DNA from: Euborellia annulipes
Lineage: Eukaryota; Arthropoda; Insecta; Dermaptera; Anisolabididae
Direction of reading: 5' to 3'
Length of the DNA: 64,000 nucleotides
Assembly: GCA_023213315.1 (NCBI GenBank)
Contig: JAKCPI010005053.1
Coordinates: forward strand, 62,001 to 126,000
The notes under the pieces were generated by a model. That model made no database searches. It saw only the letters and a program-made list of their open reading frames with translations, and had not been told where the DNA came from. Positions within the stretch are counted from its first letter, which is position 1. Each line of letters begins with the position of its first letter. The translations under genes and the position numbers were made by a program. Positions 18,490 through 30,400 of the stretch are shown here, piece after piece.

Positions 18490-20006
18490 TTGAAAAGGGT
18501 GAATAAATAGATCCAGAGCTAGTCTTCAGGCAAATTTATTCGGATTATATCCCTCCGCTATAGGCCAACGTTTCGGAGCTCAAACGGCTCCTTCTTCAGG
18601 ACCTTAATATTAACAATTAAAAGTACATCTTGTTGTTACATATATATTTTATAAGGATATTAGTATATTAACAAACTCACCATGCGGTGTCAAGAAAATA
18701 ATTCGCCCTCAATTTTGTCATACATGAACGATGTGGTTATTTTCGCTACTCGACATGTGTTAAAAGGCAATGGTGCCGAACGAAGAATGGTGATTTAATT
18801 CGGAGTGCATTGCCTCTTATTTATAATTTAGATATTTAAACTGAGGGAATACAATTGTAATATAAATATCCTTTTTTTTTTTTCCTTAATTATTTCGAGA
18901 ATAATTTATATTTAAAATTAGCCTTCTAATTAGCAACATTTAAATTCACTCTATTTACATTTTTACTTTCTCTTATTATATATAATTTTATTAGTATAAT
19001 TAACAACGTTTCGGTACAATTTTAATATCTTATTTATATACTTTTTTTTTTTTTTTTTTTTTTTTTCACAATTATTAGTTATTTTAATTGTAGTATATTA
19101 TTGTACAGTGAGCTGAGATTTTGGGTGTCACATTGTTTGTTAATAACACAGTCCCGATACTTAATTATGTTACACATTTCAAGATTCAACAATATATCAT
19201 GATTGGGATCAGATGATAAAATTTTTACATTGTCAAAGTCAAATTCGTGATCTAAGTCAAGAGCATGTTCAGATAGGGCCGTCCCAGGGCGTTGTTTTTT
19301 TATATCATATTTATGTTGGTAAATTCTTTTGCCAACTTTCTGTTCAGTTTTCCCGATATAGAACTTATTAGGACATGAGGAGCATTGCAGCATATAGACC
19401 ACTCCAGACCTTTGGATAGTCGGAATTTTGTCTAAATTATTAAAAAGTTACCTAGAGTATTAATTGATTTCCCCGATAATATTACATTGACTGTCTAAGT
19501 ATACTAATAAAATTATATATAATAAGAGAAAGTAAAAATGTAAATAGAGTGAATTTAAATGTTGCTAATTAGAAGGCTAATTTTAAATATAAATTATTCT
19601 CGAAATAATTAAGGAAAAAAAAAGGATATTTATATTACAATTGTATTCCCTCAGTTTAAATATCTAAATTATAAATAAGAGGCAATGCACTCCGAATTAA
19701 ATCACCATTCTTCGTTCGGCACCATTGCCTTTTAACACATGTCGAGTAGCGAAAATAACCACATCGTTCATGTATGACAAAATTGAGGGCGAATTATTTT
19801 CTTGACACCGCATGGTGAGTTTGTTAATATACTAATATCCTTATAAAATATATATGTAACAACAAGATGTACTTTTAATTGTTAATATTAAGGTCCTGAA
19901 GAAGGAGCCGTTTGAGCTCCGAAACGTTGGCCTATAGCGGAGGGATATAATCCGAATAAATTTGCCTGAATACTAGCTCTGGATCTATTTATTCACCCTT
20001 TTCAAT
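18490..20006. mobile_element. Palindromic Penelope-like element with 0.5-kb arms
   Basis: Arms 18490-18997 and 19501-20006 are nearly identical inverted copies around a 503-bp centre holding a GIY-YIG endonuclease remnant. Each arm carries an outward hammerhead-like core: - strand 18599-18570 and + strand 19896-19925 (CTGAAGA, A, hairpin GGAGC..GCTCC, GAAAC). AATAAA follows about 35 bp on. A third, truncated core half (GTACCGAAACGTT) follows the endonuclease frame at 19016-19002 on the - strand. Penelope-like elements are known for terminal repeats in direct or inverted arrangement and for hammerhead motifs within them. Confidence 0.8.
19079..19432 (-). pseudogene. Penelope-like element GIY-YIG endonuclease, 5'-truncated
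   Basis: Open frame to stop near 19079 reading NNLDKIPTIQRSGVVYM, LQCSSCPNKFYIGKT, EQKVGKRIYQHK, GTALSEHALDLDHEFDF and a C-terminal tail. GVVYM..C..C...YIGKT is the GIY-YIG core with the CxxC found in Penelope-type enzymes, and the downstream R and H residues are also in place. The reverse transcriptase normally N-terminal to it is absent, and a stop lies just upstream (about 19437). It is enclosed by the inverted arms described above. Confidence 0.85.
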
Positions 20007-20383
20007 AATATCCACCAGGCTGCCCCTATCTTCATCATATATATATATATATATATTCCGCATTGACGGATCTTGAACTAACTCAAAAGCTTAAGCCTCA
20101 TGTATTAAACTTCGAAGCGGATTTACCTCAATGTCTCATAATCCAATGTAAAAAGACGTTATTCCGAGGCTTCTATTTGGTACCTGTTAATTTCAATTGA
20201 TTGGTAGCCAATTCATTTGAAACAAATTTTTCTCTCCTGGTACGAGATGTGAACCCATATCCTTATCACAAGAAACTAATTATTTACCTCTGAACCACAG
20301 GGAAGTCACGACGTCAATTTTTTCAAAAATATACTAAATAGAGGCCGCGAAATAACAAGCTAATACGCCTTCTTTTTACATCG

Positions 20384-21195
20384 ACTGGAAGCGTAAACGC
20401 GCGAGCGCTGCAATAAGCGACAACAAGAGTCGCGGGCGGCTATACGCGACAAGGGTCGTACAGTGAGCGTCAAAGTCAAGTCTCATCCATGCATTTTCTA
20501 CTTGTGATTATTTCATTATGTTTTTATAAAAGAAAATGAAAATCTTTATTGGAAATTTTCAACGTTTGAACCATGAAAGTTTCCATTAAAAAATATATAA
20601 TATTTTTTTTAAAAACAATGAAATAATCACAAGTAGAAAACGCATGGGTGGAAAAACACAGGGATAGACGCAACAACGCGCAACAGATCCATTTTTTGGG
20701 ATCTATAGCGCGTTGTCGCTCGAAGCAAGTAGGGGTGTTCGATTATGGAAGAAAATAATCGATTATCAATTATGAAAAATAATCAATTATTCCAATTAAT
20801 CGATTATTGGCTACGAACAGACGAAAAAATCATCGATTATGAAAAAAATAATTGGAAAACGAAATTTTTTCCACCCTGCGGATAATTTTTTCCCACTCCC
20901 CTGAAAATCATTTGACCTTTTTTTTGTATACGAGTCTCATCCCGCTCTTTTCAAACGTATTTTTCCCAAAAATAATTGATTATTTTTTATAATCAATTAT
21001 TTTTTAAGAAAATAATCGGTGAATAATCGATTAATCGACTATTTAGAGCAGCCCTAGAAGCAAGTAGTCGCACGCTTGTAGTGGACGAGCTTCAATTAAT
21101 TCTCACACATTGGGATCTGTAGCATTATACGCTTATTGTCGCTCTTGTAGCGCAAACACGTTAAAGCGCGTTTACGCTTCCAGTGGTCGACCACC
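20384..21195. mobile_element. TIR element with GC-rich ends
   Basis: Inverted ends ACTGGAAGCGTAAACGCGC and GCGCGTTTACGCTTCCAGT. Subterminal blocks repeat GCGACAA/TTGTCGC motifs. The inside contains a nested Tc1-like MITE (20459-20665) and AT palindromes around ATCGATTAATCGATTATT (about 20735-21045). The CACTGG-like end suggests hAT, but no convincing 8-bp duplication was seen. Confidence 0.55.
20459..20665. mobile_element. Tc1-like MITE, eroded copy
   Basis: Core arms CTACTTGTGATTATTTCATT and its complement at about 20610-20640 match the copies at 23556 and 29369. Terminal CAGTGAG survives only on the left. It is nested inside the 20384-21195 element. Confidence 0.65.
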
Positions 21196-21419
21196 CTAAA
21201 GGGTCTCTTCAGAGAGCTCCCCTCCTTGGGAGGTATCTTCACATACTTATTGCAGAGGGCCCCTAAATTTGTCTCTATTTAGCACCTTTGACAAGAGTTA
21301 TTATTCCCCTTGTGTGCATTTAGGGCGTATTTTTCACTTAAGTCTGGTTTTTCGTTCTTATAGCATGTTAAAGTTCTTTTCTCAAATACGATATATAGAT
21401 AAAGAATTGACCTATAGAA

Positions 21420-24400
21420 TTACTCTGGTGGTTCTCTCTCAAGAAGAGAATATTTAAGTTCAATTGAATTTTCTTTATCTCCCCCACCTCTTTTATTAAG
21501 ACGATAAATTGCGCTAATGGCAACTAGAGAGACGACCGCTATCACGGAGACGCTGACAGCTATCACTGTGCCAATTGGAGATCCTTTCGGAGTTGTACTT
21601 TTAATTTCTGAAAAAGGAAACAAAACAAGTTAAAACGTCATTTTATAATAGAGGGATGGAGATATCAGCCAAATTGGAATTCACTAAAACCTCCAGAATA
21701 AGACGTTTCGGCCTGAATGTCAATAATAAAATTTATTTGCTTCGTACAAAATTATATGGCTCCTGAGCCCAAGATCAGAGATATCTCTGATCTTGGGCAA
21801 ACAAATTTTATTGACATATCCTGGTTCAATCACATGTGCGCTTTGCAATATGTGTATAATTTCCGATACCTGAAGGTATCCAAATATTCAAGCCGAAACG
21901 TCTTATTCTAGCGTTTTATTGAACGTCGAGCATTCCAATTTAGCTGATATCTCCATCTCTCCATTATAATCACATCACAACTACAACTTCAAGCAATTAT
22001 TAAACATTATTTTATATAGATCTATATAAAAATTACACAGAAATTTATTTAAAAATACATTTTTAAATTTTTCTAATTTTATAAATGGGAAGTTTAAGAG
22101 AATTTGAGTGTAATTGACAAAAAAAGCCTAGCCGGAAATTTAAAATGGGTTCAGGACCTATAATTTCCCCTTCCGAGGAATATATATAAAGGAGAGCGAT
22201 GAGACAAACGTCTTAAGTGCTACTTAAGCTGAACTAAATTTCAAAAGATTTGGCCCAGGCGATGCTAAAAAAAAAATCATGGTTCCTCAATAAGTCTTTT
22301 TTTACCGCTCTCTCCTGACTTCAATTTTAATATCTTAGATTCTTTAATATTTTAGACCTGAAAAAACATTAAGATATCTGTTACTCCTTTACTACAAAAT
22401 TGTATGTAAATATAAACAAATGAATTTGTTTCACTTGTATGAAACTTGTGAAACAAATTCATTTGTTTATATTTACATGTTTTTTAATGACACCTATATA
22501 TTTTTTTTCAAAATTAACGAAAATTGTCTTTTGCTTCATTCATTATTTCAAAAACTATTAAGTTTTCGAAAAAATGTGAAAAAATAAAATCTTTTTAGAA
22601 TAGATTAATTTATTATGTGTATGATATGACAAATAAGTTGAAAATTTCCAAATGTTAAGAGATTATTGGTTTTCTCAAGGTGTACACCATTGAGATGCAG
22701 ATAGAGTATATAATCATATACAAAAATTATATAAAAATATAAATTTGCACATAAGATGACGTATGCTCATCAGTTAATACGGCCAAGTCTCAAATGTATA
22801 TGTATTGAGATTGCCAATAATCTCTTAAGAACTGATGATGGATTTATATAATTAAACCAGAAACGTCTTCTAAGTGGAGATTTTTATTCGATAGAGGTTG
22901 TCTTTTTGGCTGACATCCTCTCTTCCTGTCTATCATTCTAATCGTTGAACAGCCACTTCTTCTCACGTCAAGTCGCATTGGTCGTTGAGGCCCTTAGACT
23001 ATATGCCAGTATATATATAAATGAAGACGATTGTTTTGACTGGGAGTGATTGGTGCTTTCCCTACTCAAACCATAGACATTTCACAATCCACTTTTGTGG
23101 CACCATATCAGCATTTGTTCCTGATTCGAGTCCACTCACCACCAATCATGGTCAATAAGGAAGAAATCTTAAAATTCTCATCAATTGTTTTCAAAAACAT
23201 GACTCAAAAAAAAAAACCAACCTCTAATTTCCGAAGGCGGCGGTAAAGTGGATGTAACATTTCGAGATTTAGTCATCTTTGGCGGTGCATGCTCAATGAT
23301 TTCGGCAGCAACTGGAGCTGCGATTATAATATCTAGAAAAAAAATGAACAAATAATATACAAACAGTCCTTTTTTTTTTTAAGCACTCGTACTTTTTTCC
23401 CACTCACACTCACATGCACAGTCTTTTCAGCAACTTAGGCCATTGTCTTAAATGATACTCGTATTTAATATATATATATATATATATTTGGGGTCCAGGC
23501 ATTTGGTACCAAATGGCTTAAATAAAATTCTCGGATTGCCTGGGATCCGAATGTACAGTGAGGGACAATATCAAGTCCCACCCATGCGTTTTCTACTTGT
23601 GATTATTTCATTGTTTTTATAAAAGAAAATGAAAATCTTTATTGGAAATTTTCATTCTTTTATAAAAACAATGAAATAATCACAAGTAGAAAACGCATGG
23701 GTGGGACTTGATATTGTCCCTCACTGTACGTCTATTTGTTTGTTTGTAAGCACACCAGTTGTCGAAAACAATTCACCTACTAGTACTTTACTGAAATACT
23801 TTTTTATTTTTTTATAATTTTACAAAAAAAAAAGTACATCAGTAAAGTACTAGTACTCGAAATTTGGCAAAAACGAGATTAAAAATAATTTGTTTTCTAT
23901 ATTAAATAATAAATATTTAAAATATATTGTTGAAGAGAATTTTGAGAAAAGTGGAAAAAAAGTACATCAGTAAAGTACTAGTACTAGTTAAAAAAAAACA
24001 GACCGAGCTCCAACTAGGTCAACCCGGAATTAGAGAGTATAATTAAAGTAGTGATTTAATATAAAAACGATAAATAATATTATTATGACTATATTGTATG
24101 CAGATGCAAAATAGTTGAGTGATATTTACCTTGAGGAATAAATTTATGAATTCTATTAGGTCCAATTTCGACAACATAAACGGCACCGCCATCCGCAGAG
24201 GAGGCAATGGCATGTGGAGTAGAGAAAGAGCCAAATTGAGACAAAGGTAGTCCTTTTGGAAGAGAGAGAGCAAATCCGCTTATAGGCACCACAGGACCTC
24301 CTCCTTCGCCATTCACTGCCAGAAGCATTCCACCTGTGCACATTTCAATTAAAATTTATTGTATATACACAATAAAAATCACAAGTTTTTAATCATAAAA

Positions 24401-27400
24401 GACTTTGGAAAATAATTGAATCTTTAAAAGCAAATTTCATTGTGAATTTTCTCTTCCAAAACAAATTGTAATTATGGTCTTTTGAAAAATAACAAATGAT
24501 AAAACGGTTTCAAATTCCAAAAGCAAACACAAGCTTCGAAGAGTTCTACTAACACCTCGCCTTTGGGAGTAGGGAGATTGAGGTCCCGAAGTCAACCCAA
24601 ACTAAACACAAACACAATCAATCTCTTCCTATTACTTAGTGAGAAATGCAAACGTCTGAGACATTTGCTGACCAAATCTGTTAGTCCAAAAACAAATCAC
24701 CTCCACCAATATTTCAAATATATATATATAATATTTAGATGATGGCTGAACTATTAGCAGATATGAGTAGAATGGCAGCCAGGAAATATATATATATATA
24801 TATATAAAATAGAAAAATGGCAAATCGTAAAAGTCGAAAAAGTTGTGGAAAAATATTTTTGATCCATTGCATTTTGGGTTTCTTTTCACATCAGTTCAAC
24901 ATTTTTTTAATTAATAGAGGCTTTCCCAAACTGTGCCCCGCGGCGCCCCAGTACGCCGGGGCTGTTCTCTTGGGGCGCCGTTAATTTGACCAGCATTTTT
25001 CGTTCATGTAAGCTGCGCTTACACGAAAACCGTATTTAATTTATTTTTAAACTAACCAAACCACATCACCCACATTTTATATTATTGCAAAATTTCGACT
25101 ATTAGTGGAAAAATTAAAGTCAGGAATTTTAATTAGTTATTAAATAGAATTCCAAACATAAGAGGTATAGATATATCAAAATGCGAATCTGAATTTGAAA
25201 TGAAGAAAAACTATTATTGAGATTTGACATGGGGCGCACCGGAAAAATTCTGATATATTAGAGACGCCGGTAACCGAAAAAGTTTGGGAACCCCTGATCT
25301 TGGACGTTTTGTTGGAACCTACGACCAATTTTCAATTTTGGAAATAATAAGACAATCGATTGTAAATTATTTTTTTTACATAGACAATCTGTCAGAAAAA
25401 ATAATTTACTTATCGGTTTATTTTATAGATATTTCGATCTCAGTGAGATGGAAACATCCTCCGTACAAGCAACGAGTATTATGGTAATTGTCAAAGGAAT
25501 GTGTGTCCATTTCCAAAACACCCGTGGCTTTTACAGTAGACACCGCAAGTGCCTTATGTGCTCGAGAGTGAAGCCTTGAGCTTAGACAAACAAAATGCTT
25601 AGGTAGAATTTAGGAAGTTGCAAGAGTCAATTGATAAGAAACATATGTCGGAAGTTTACTTCTTATTTAATTCAATAAAATCCTGAAAATAGAAAATTGT
25701 TTTTAATAATTTTTTATAATACCTGCCTGAAGATCCGGCTTAAATAAGAAGTAAACTTCCGACATATGTTTCTTAAAATGCTTAGGTGTCTGATGAAGTG
25801 TTGTCTTAAAAGTAGCTTTTCCCCTTCAGTGGCGTTAAAAAAAATGATTTATTTATTTTAAAATGATTTGTTTGGTTGACTAAGCTCAAGGATCCACTCT
25901 CAGCACTTGTGGCTACTAAGGATGATTCCACCTCATTGTGATCTAAATATCTCCAAAATAATTAAACAAATTATTTTTTTAAATTTAAAATAAAAAAATA
26001 GATAATAAGTGCCTTGTGCAGGGCTATATGCCACTCCATAAATCCTCGGGCCGAGCATACGAGAGCGAAAAGACATAACGAAAGTTCCATTAGTAGCGAA
26101 GCATTGAATTCTTCCATTTTCACGATCAGCAACGCAGAGCCAGTCAAGGTCTTCGATCAAAGCGAGAGCATGGGGTACAAACAACACATTCGGAGGTGGA
26201 GTGCTCTCCAAGCCAACTCGAAAAGGATGTCCTGGGAAAGAGAAAAAATAATTATTTCCTATTATTGAAGCGTTTTAAAAAATTTAAGAATTTTTCAATA
26301 ATAAAGGAAGTATTAAAAAAATCGGGGGGGAAGGGGGGAGACAACTTTCTCTTATCTTCGGTAATCAAAAGTTGTGTACTGTGCTTGTCACATCAGATTT
26401 TTTGTGTCGAGATATATTTAGTTTCTCATAGCAGATTATTTCTAAAATTGCGTTTTAAATGTTGACTGCTTGAAATAAACTATGGTGATTTTTCAAAATT
26501 TTAATCTCATAGTTGGATATTTTATACACAATAGAGAATCCTAAATAAATATAAAGTTTTATAAGAATTGGAAAATAATTTTTTAAAATGTGTAAAAAAT
26601 TTTCACGGAAAATTTTAATGATATACTTTTTAAAGAGCATTTAAAAAAAAAATCTTAACACCGAATTTTTGACATGAATCCAATACTTTCTCTCTATATA
26701 TTTCATCTATAGGGTAAGAGAAAGTAATAGTTGATTTTTGAATTTTAATCAAAATCTTTAGAGTCGATTTTGAGAAATTGGAAAAAATGAAAAAGTACTT
26801 AAGTAAAGTACTAGTACTTTTTGGCCGATTTTGTTCAAAAGCTTATTTTGACTGTTCGAGATGGTAACTAACTTAAATATAAAATTTCAATCTCGTAGCT
26901 CAATTCCTTCATTCTTCAAATCGTTACAGGCACACCAATTTATGGGGTCCACTTTTTTGGACTCAAGGGTCCTTAAAACGTGTATATCCATCAAAATCTC
27001 GACATCGAATTTTTGACATGATCACAATACTTTCTCACTATATATTTCATATATAGGTAAGAGAAAGTAAAAAGTCATTAAAAAGGAAATAAAATAAAGA
27101 ATAAGGCTAAAGAAAAACAATTAACAACTTTTCGGTCTAAAATATATATTTAAAGAAGTCTTAAATTATTTAAATGATAAAAAAGTTGTCAATTAAATAT
27201 CTTGGGCCGATCGAAGTTCTTTCTTTTCTTTTCTTAAAATTTTTTTAAAAAATTTTTATAAATGAATTGAAAAGTTTGTCTGATTACCTGACAAAGGTGA
27301 TCTTCCCCATTGTAAAATGAACTTGCCATCTCGATTGAATTTAACAATTCGATTATTACAATATCCATCGGCAACAAAGAAATCCCCATTCGAGGTCACA

Positions 27401-30400
27401 ATAGCGATGGATGTTGGCTTGCAGAAATGTTTGGCGTCATTGCCGGGTTTAAATGCTTCGCCAATTGTAAGGACAGGAATCGTAGATCTTGACACATCGC
27501 CCTCAGGGGCTGGGTATTTGAGTATTTGATGCAGAGCCACATCAGTCACCCAGAGGTTGTTCTCTTTGTCTACCGTCAACCCATGAGGCATATAGAATCT
27601 ACAACAGTCAAGAAATTAGCCTTAAAAATGACATTTAGTTTGAGATTTTGCACGCATTTGTTCATTCACTCTGTAAGGTATCATCAGTGCCGGATTAAAT
27701 AAGATGGAGGCCCTCAGGCAGTCGCTATTTCGGGGCCCTATCAGCTTATAATTTTATTACACAGCAGTTTTAGGCCCTCCCCCTCTGAAATGTTCAAAAT
27801 ATCTCCACGAGGCTCGTGGAAAAATTGAAATTTAAGTTATATACAGTAGATAAGTAGAGCTTATAGCTGGTAGTTCAATCAGGACAGAACAAAAGGAGAA
27901 GAAAAACAGCAGCTAGTCGTATTTCATTATTTTAATTCCCATCATGTTGACGTTTCGATCCCGATTGGGATCATTCTCAGAACTAATGTCTACATAACAA
28001 GAGATGAAATAAAAATTAGTATCGGAAAAAAACATTATCAATTATTATAAATTTTTTATCTTAGAGTATTCTAGAATAATATATGTACACTTAGTTCGCA
28101 ACCCAACCGGGATCGAAAACATGATTGGAATTAAAATAATGAAATACGACTAGGTGCTGTTTTTCATCTAGTAATGACATTTATAAAAATGGCTTCGTAC
28201 ACGATACGAGAATTGTTGAATTGTTTTATGAAAATCAGCGTTCTGTGAAAAATGTTTTTAGAAAATTACGTGAATTTTATGGTTTACATAATCGTCCATC
28301 TGAAAGCACTATTGGTCGAATTATTAAAAAATTTCAAGAGACTGGTTCGGTTGAAGATCATAAAAGAGAAAAATACAGTCGCAGGGGTCGTTCACAAGAG
28401 AATATTGCTTTGGTTGGTGAAATTTTTGATGGAAGAATTCTTGCAAGAAATGGTGATGTTAATTGACCTCCAAGATCGTGGGATTTAACACCGTTGGACT
28501 ATTTTCTTTGGGGTTACGTGAAAAGTCGGGTTTATAAAAACAATCCACAATCGAGTCCAGAACTAAAGAATTAAATTATTCGTGTCATTAGTGAAATAGA
28601 GCCTCAATTATGTCAAAATGTCATCGAAAATATTAACAAAAGAATCAACCACTGTGGTGGTGATTATTTTTCGCACATAAATGTCATAACTGATCAATTA
28701 GCAATTAAAAGTTTTTCAAAATCAATGCAAATTATGTGTTTTATTTATTTCTAAAAAAAACCGCTCAATTTGAAAGACCCTATATATATATATATATATA
28801 TATTGAACAACTTACAAATCGTTTCCCCATTCTTGAATTGTCTCGCCAGTTGTTGAATTATAAGTAATAATTGTATTTTCTTTAATAGGGCCGTCATTTC
28901 TAAATTGAAAGATATCCTCTGAGTTGAAACTCTTAATATTCCAGACTCGATTGCCTCTATGAAAGATGACGACATTCCCTTGAGGATCGATACTAACAGC
29001 AGTCACTTGACCGAGAGTTGGGGAATTTTCAGCTGGAAAATTCACTGGTGTCATATCTGAAAAATAATTTAATAATAAGTTCTTTTAGAAATTTTAGTTG
29101 AAATAGCCTGACATAAATTAGATAGAAAAGATGCTTTAGTTTTGATTACTAACTTAATATTGACCTAGGCTTGGAACTTGGAAATTTTGCTTTTTTCAGG
29201 AATAAAATGATTTAAATACACTTTTGATTTATATATATATGAAAAATAGTTTTATCAATTTAAGTTTGTAAATCCAAAACTTTATACAGTATAATTATAA
29301 TATATTACAAATGATGATAAAAAGAGAACTCAACAACCAGTTGTTTTATTCTTCCTCCATCTACTGTACAGTGAGTTACAATATTAAGTCCCACCCATGC
29401 GTTTTATACATGTGATTATTTCATTGTTTTTAAAAATAATATTATATATTTTTTAATGGAAACTTTCAAGGTTCAAACCTAGAAAATTTCCAATAAAGAT
29501 TTTCATTTTATTTTATAAAAACAATGAAATAATCACAAGTAGAAAACGCATGGGTGGGACTTAATATTGTCCCTCACTGTACTTTTGAGTATCCACTCAA
29601 AACAATAATCACACATTCATTTTACCCTAACATTATAATGATTTATAAATTTTTGGACATTGTTTTCCAAACTAGAAATTATATATATAATTTGATGTAA
29701 ATTCTAAATGACTTGATGTCGAGAAAAAATAAAAAAATCACTTCGATTATTTCGAAACGATCTCAACTTTAATAAATAAAAACTAAGTTATAATTCTGTC
29801 CAATATGTATCAAGAAGTAATAGAAATGTTTTTATATTTTTTAATCTTCCTGTTGGCTTGTCTAACTTAGTTATATCTTATTATTGATCCTATTAAATAT
29901 GATTGTTTTTTATTAATTCATTCTTAAAAAATAATTAAATTTTCTAACCTCAACTGGGAAATTTATTTAATTAATTTTTTTTTGGTATTTTATTCTTTAT
30001 TGATTTTTAAGAAAATCAGTTATATATATATATTATAATGTGATTATTTATCATTAAAATAACTTGGATTTTTGTATAAATAAGAAAAGGTGCTTACTAA
30101 AGGTTCTTAAATGTTCAGAACGAATCTGTGACACATCTCTGACTTCTGTTGAAAGGGTTTGGTGCAGAGGTCCATCCAATTCTCCCTGAGAATTTTGAGA
30201 CCCATAATCAGGATAATCTCCATAGTCCTGACTGTCTAATTTCTGGTTAAAAGGCAAAAGACCCGGCGAAAGAACCTGGAAATTTTTTTTATTTGTTTTA
30301 TTAATTGTATAGAAATAAATATAAAAGAAAAAACTCACTTGATGGTAATTGTATTCCGTATGTGACAGATGTAAACAAATAAATAAAACAAGTTGAGATA

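Noticed and set aside
24043..24343. Overlapping - strand frames in other phases around PAL exon 6
   Set aside because: Only the frame continuing GGMLLAVNG..RIHKFIPQ fits PAL and the splice phases; the others are shadows.
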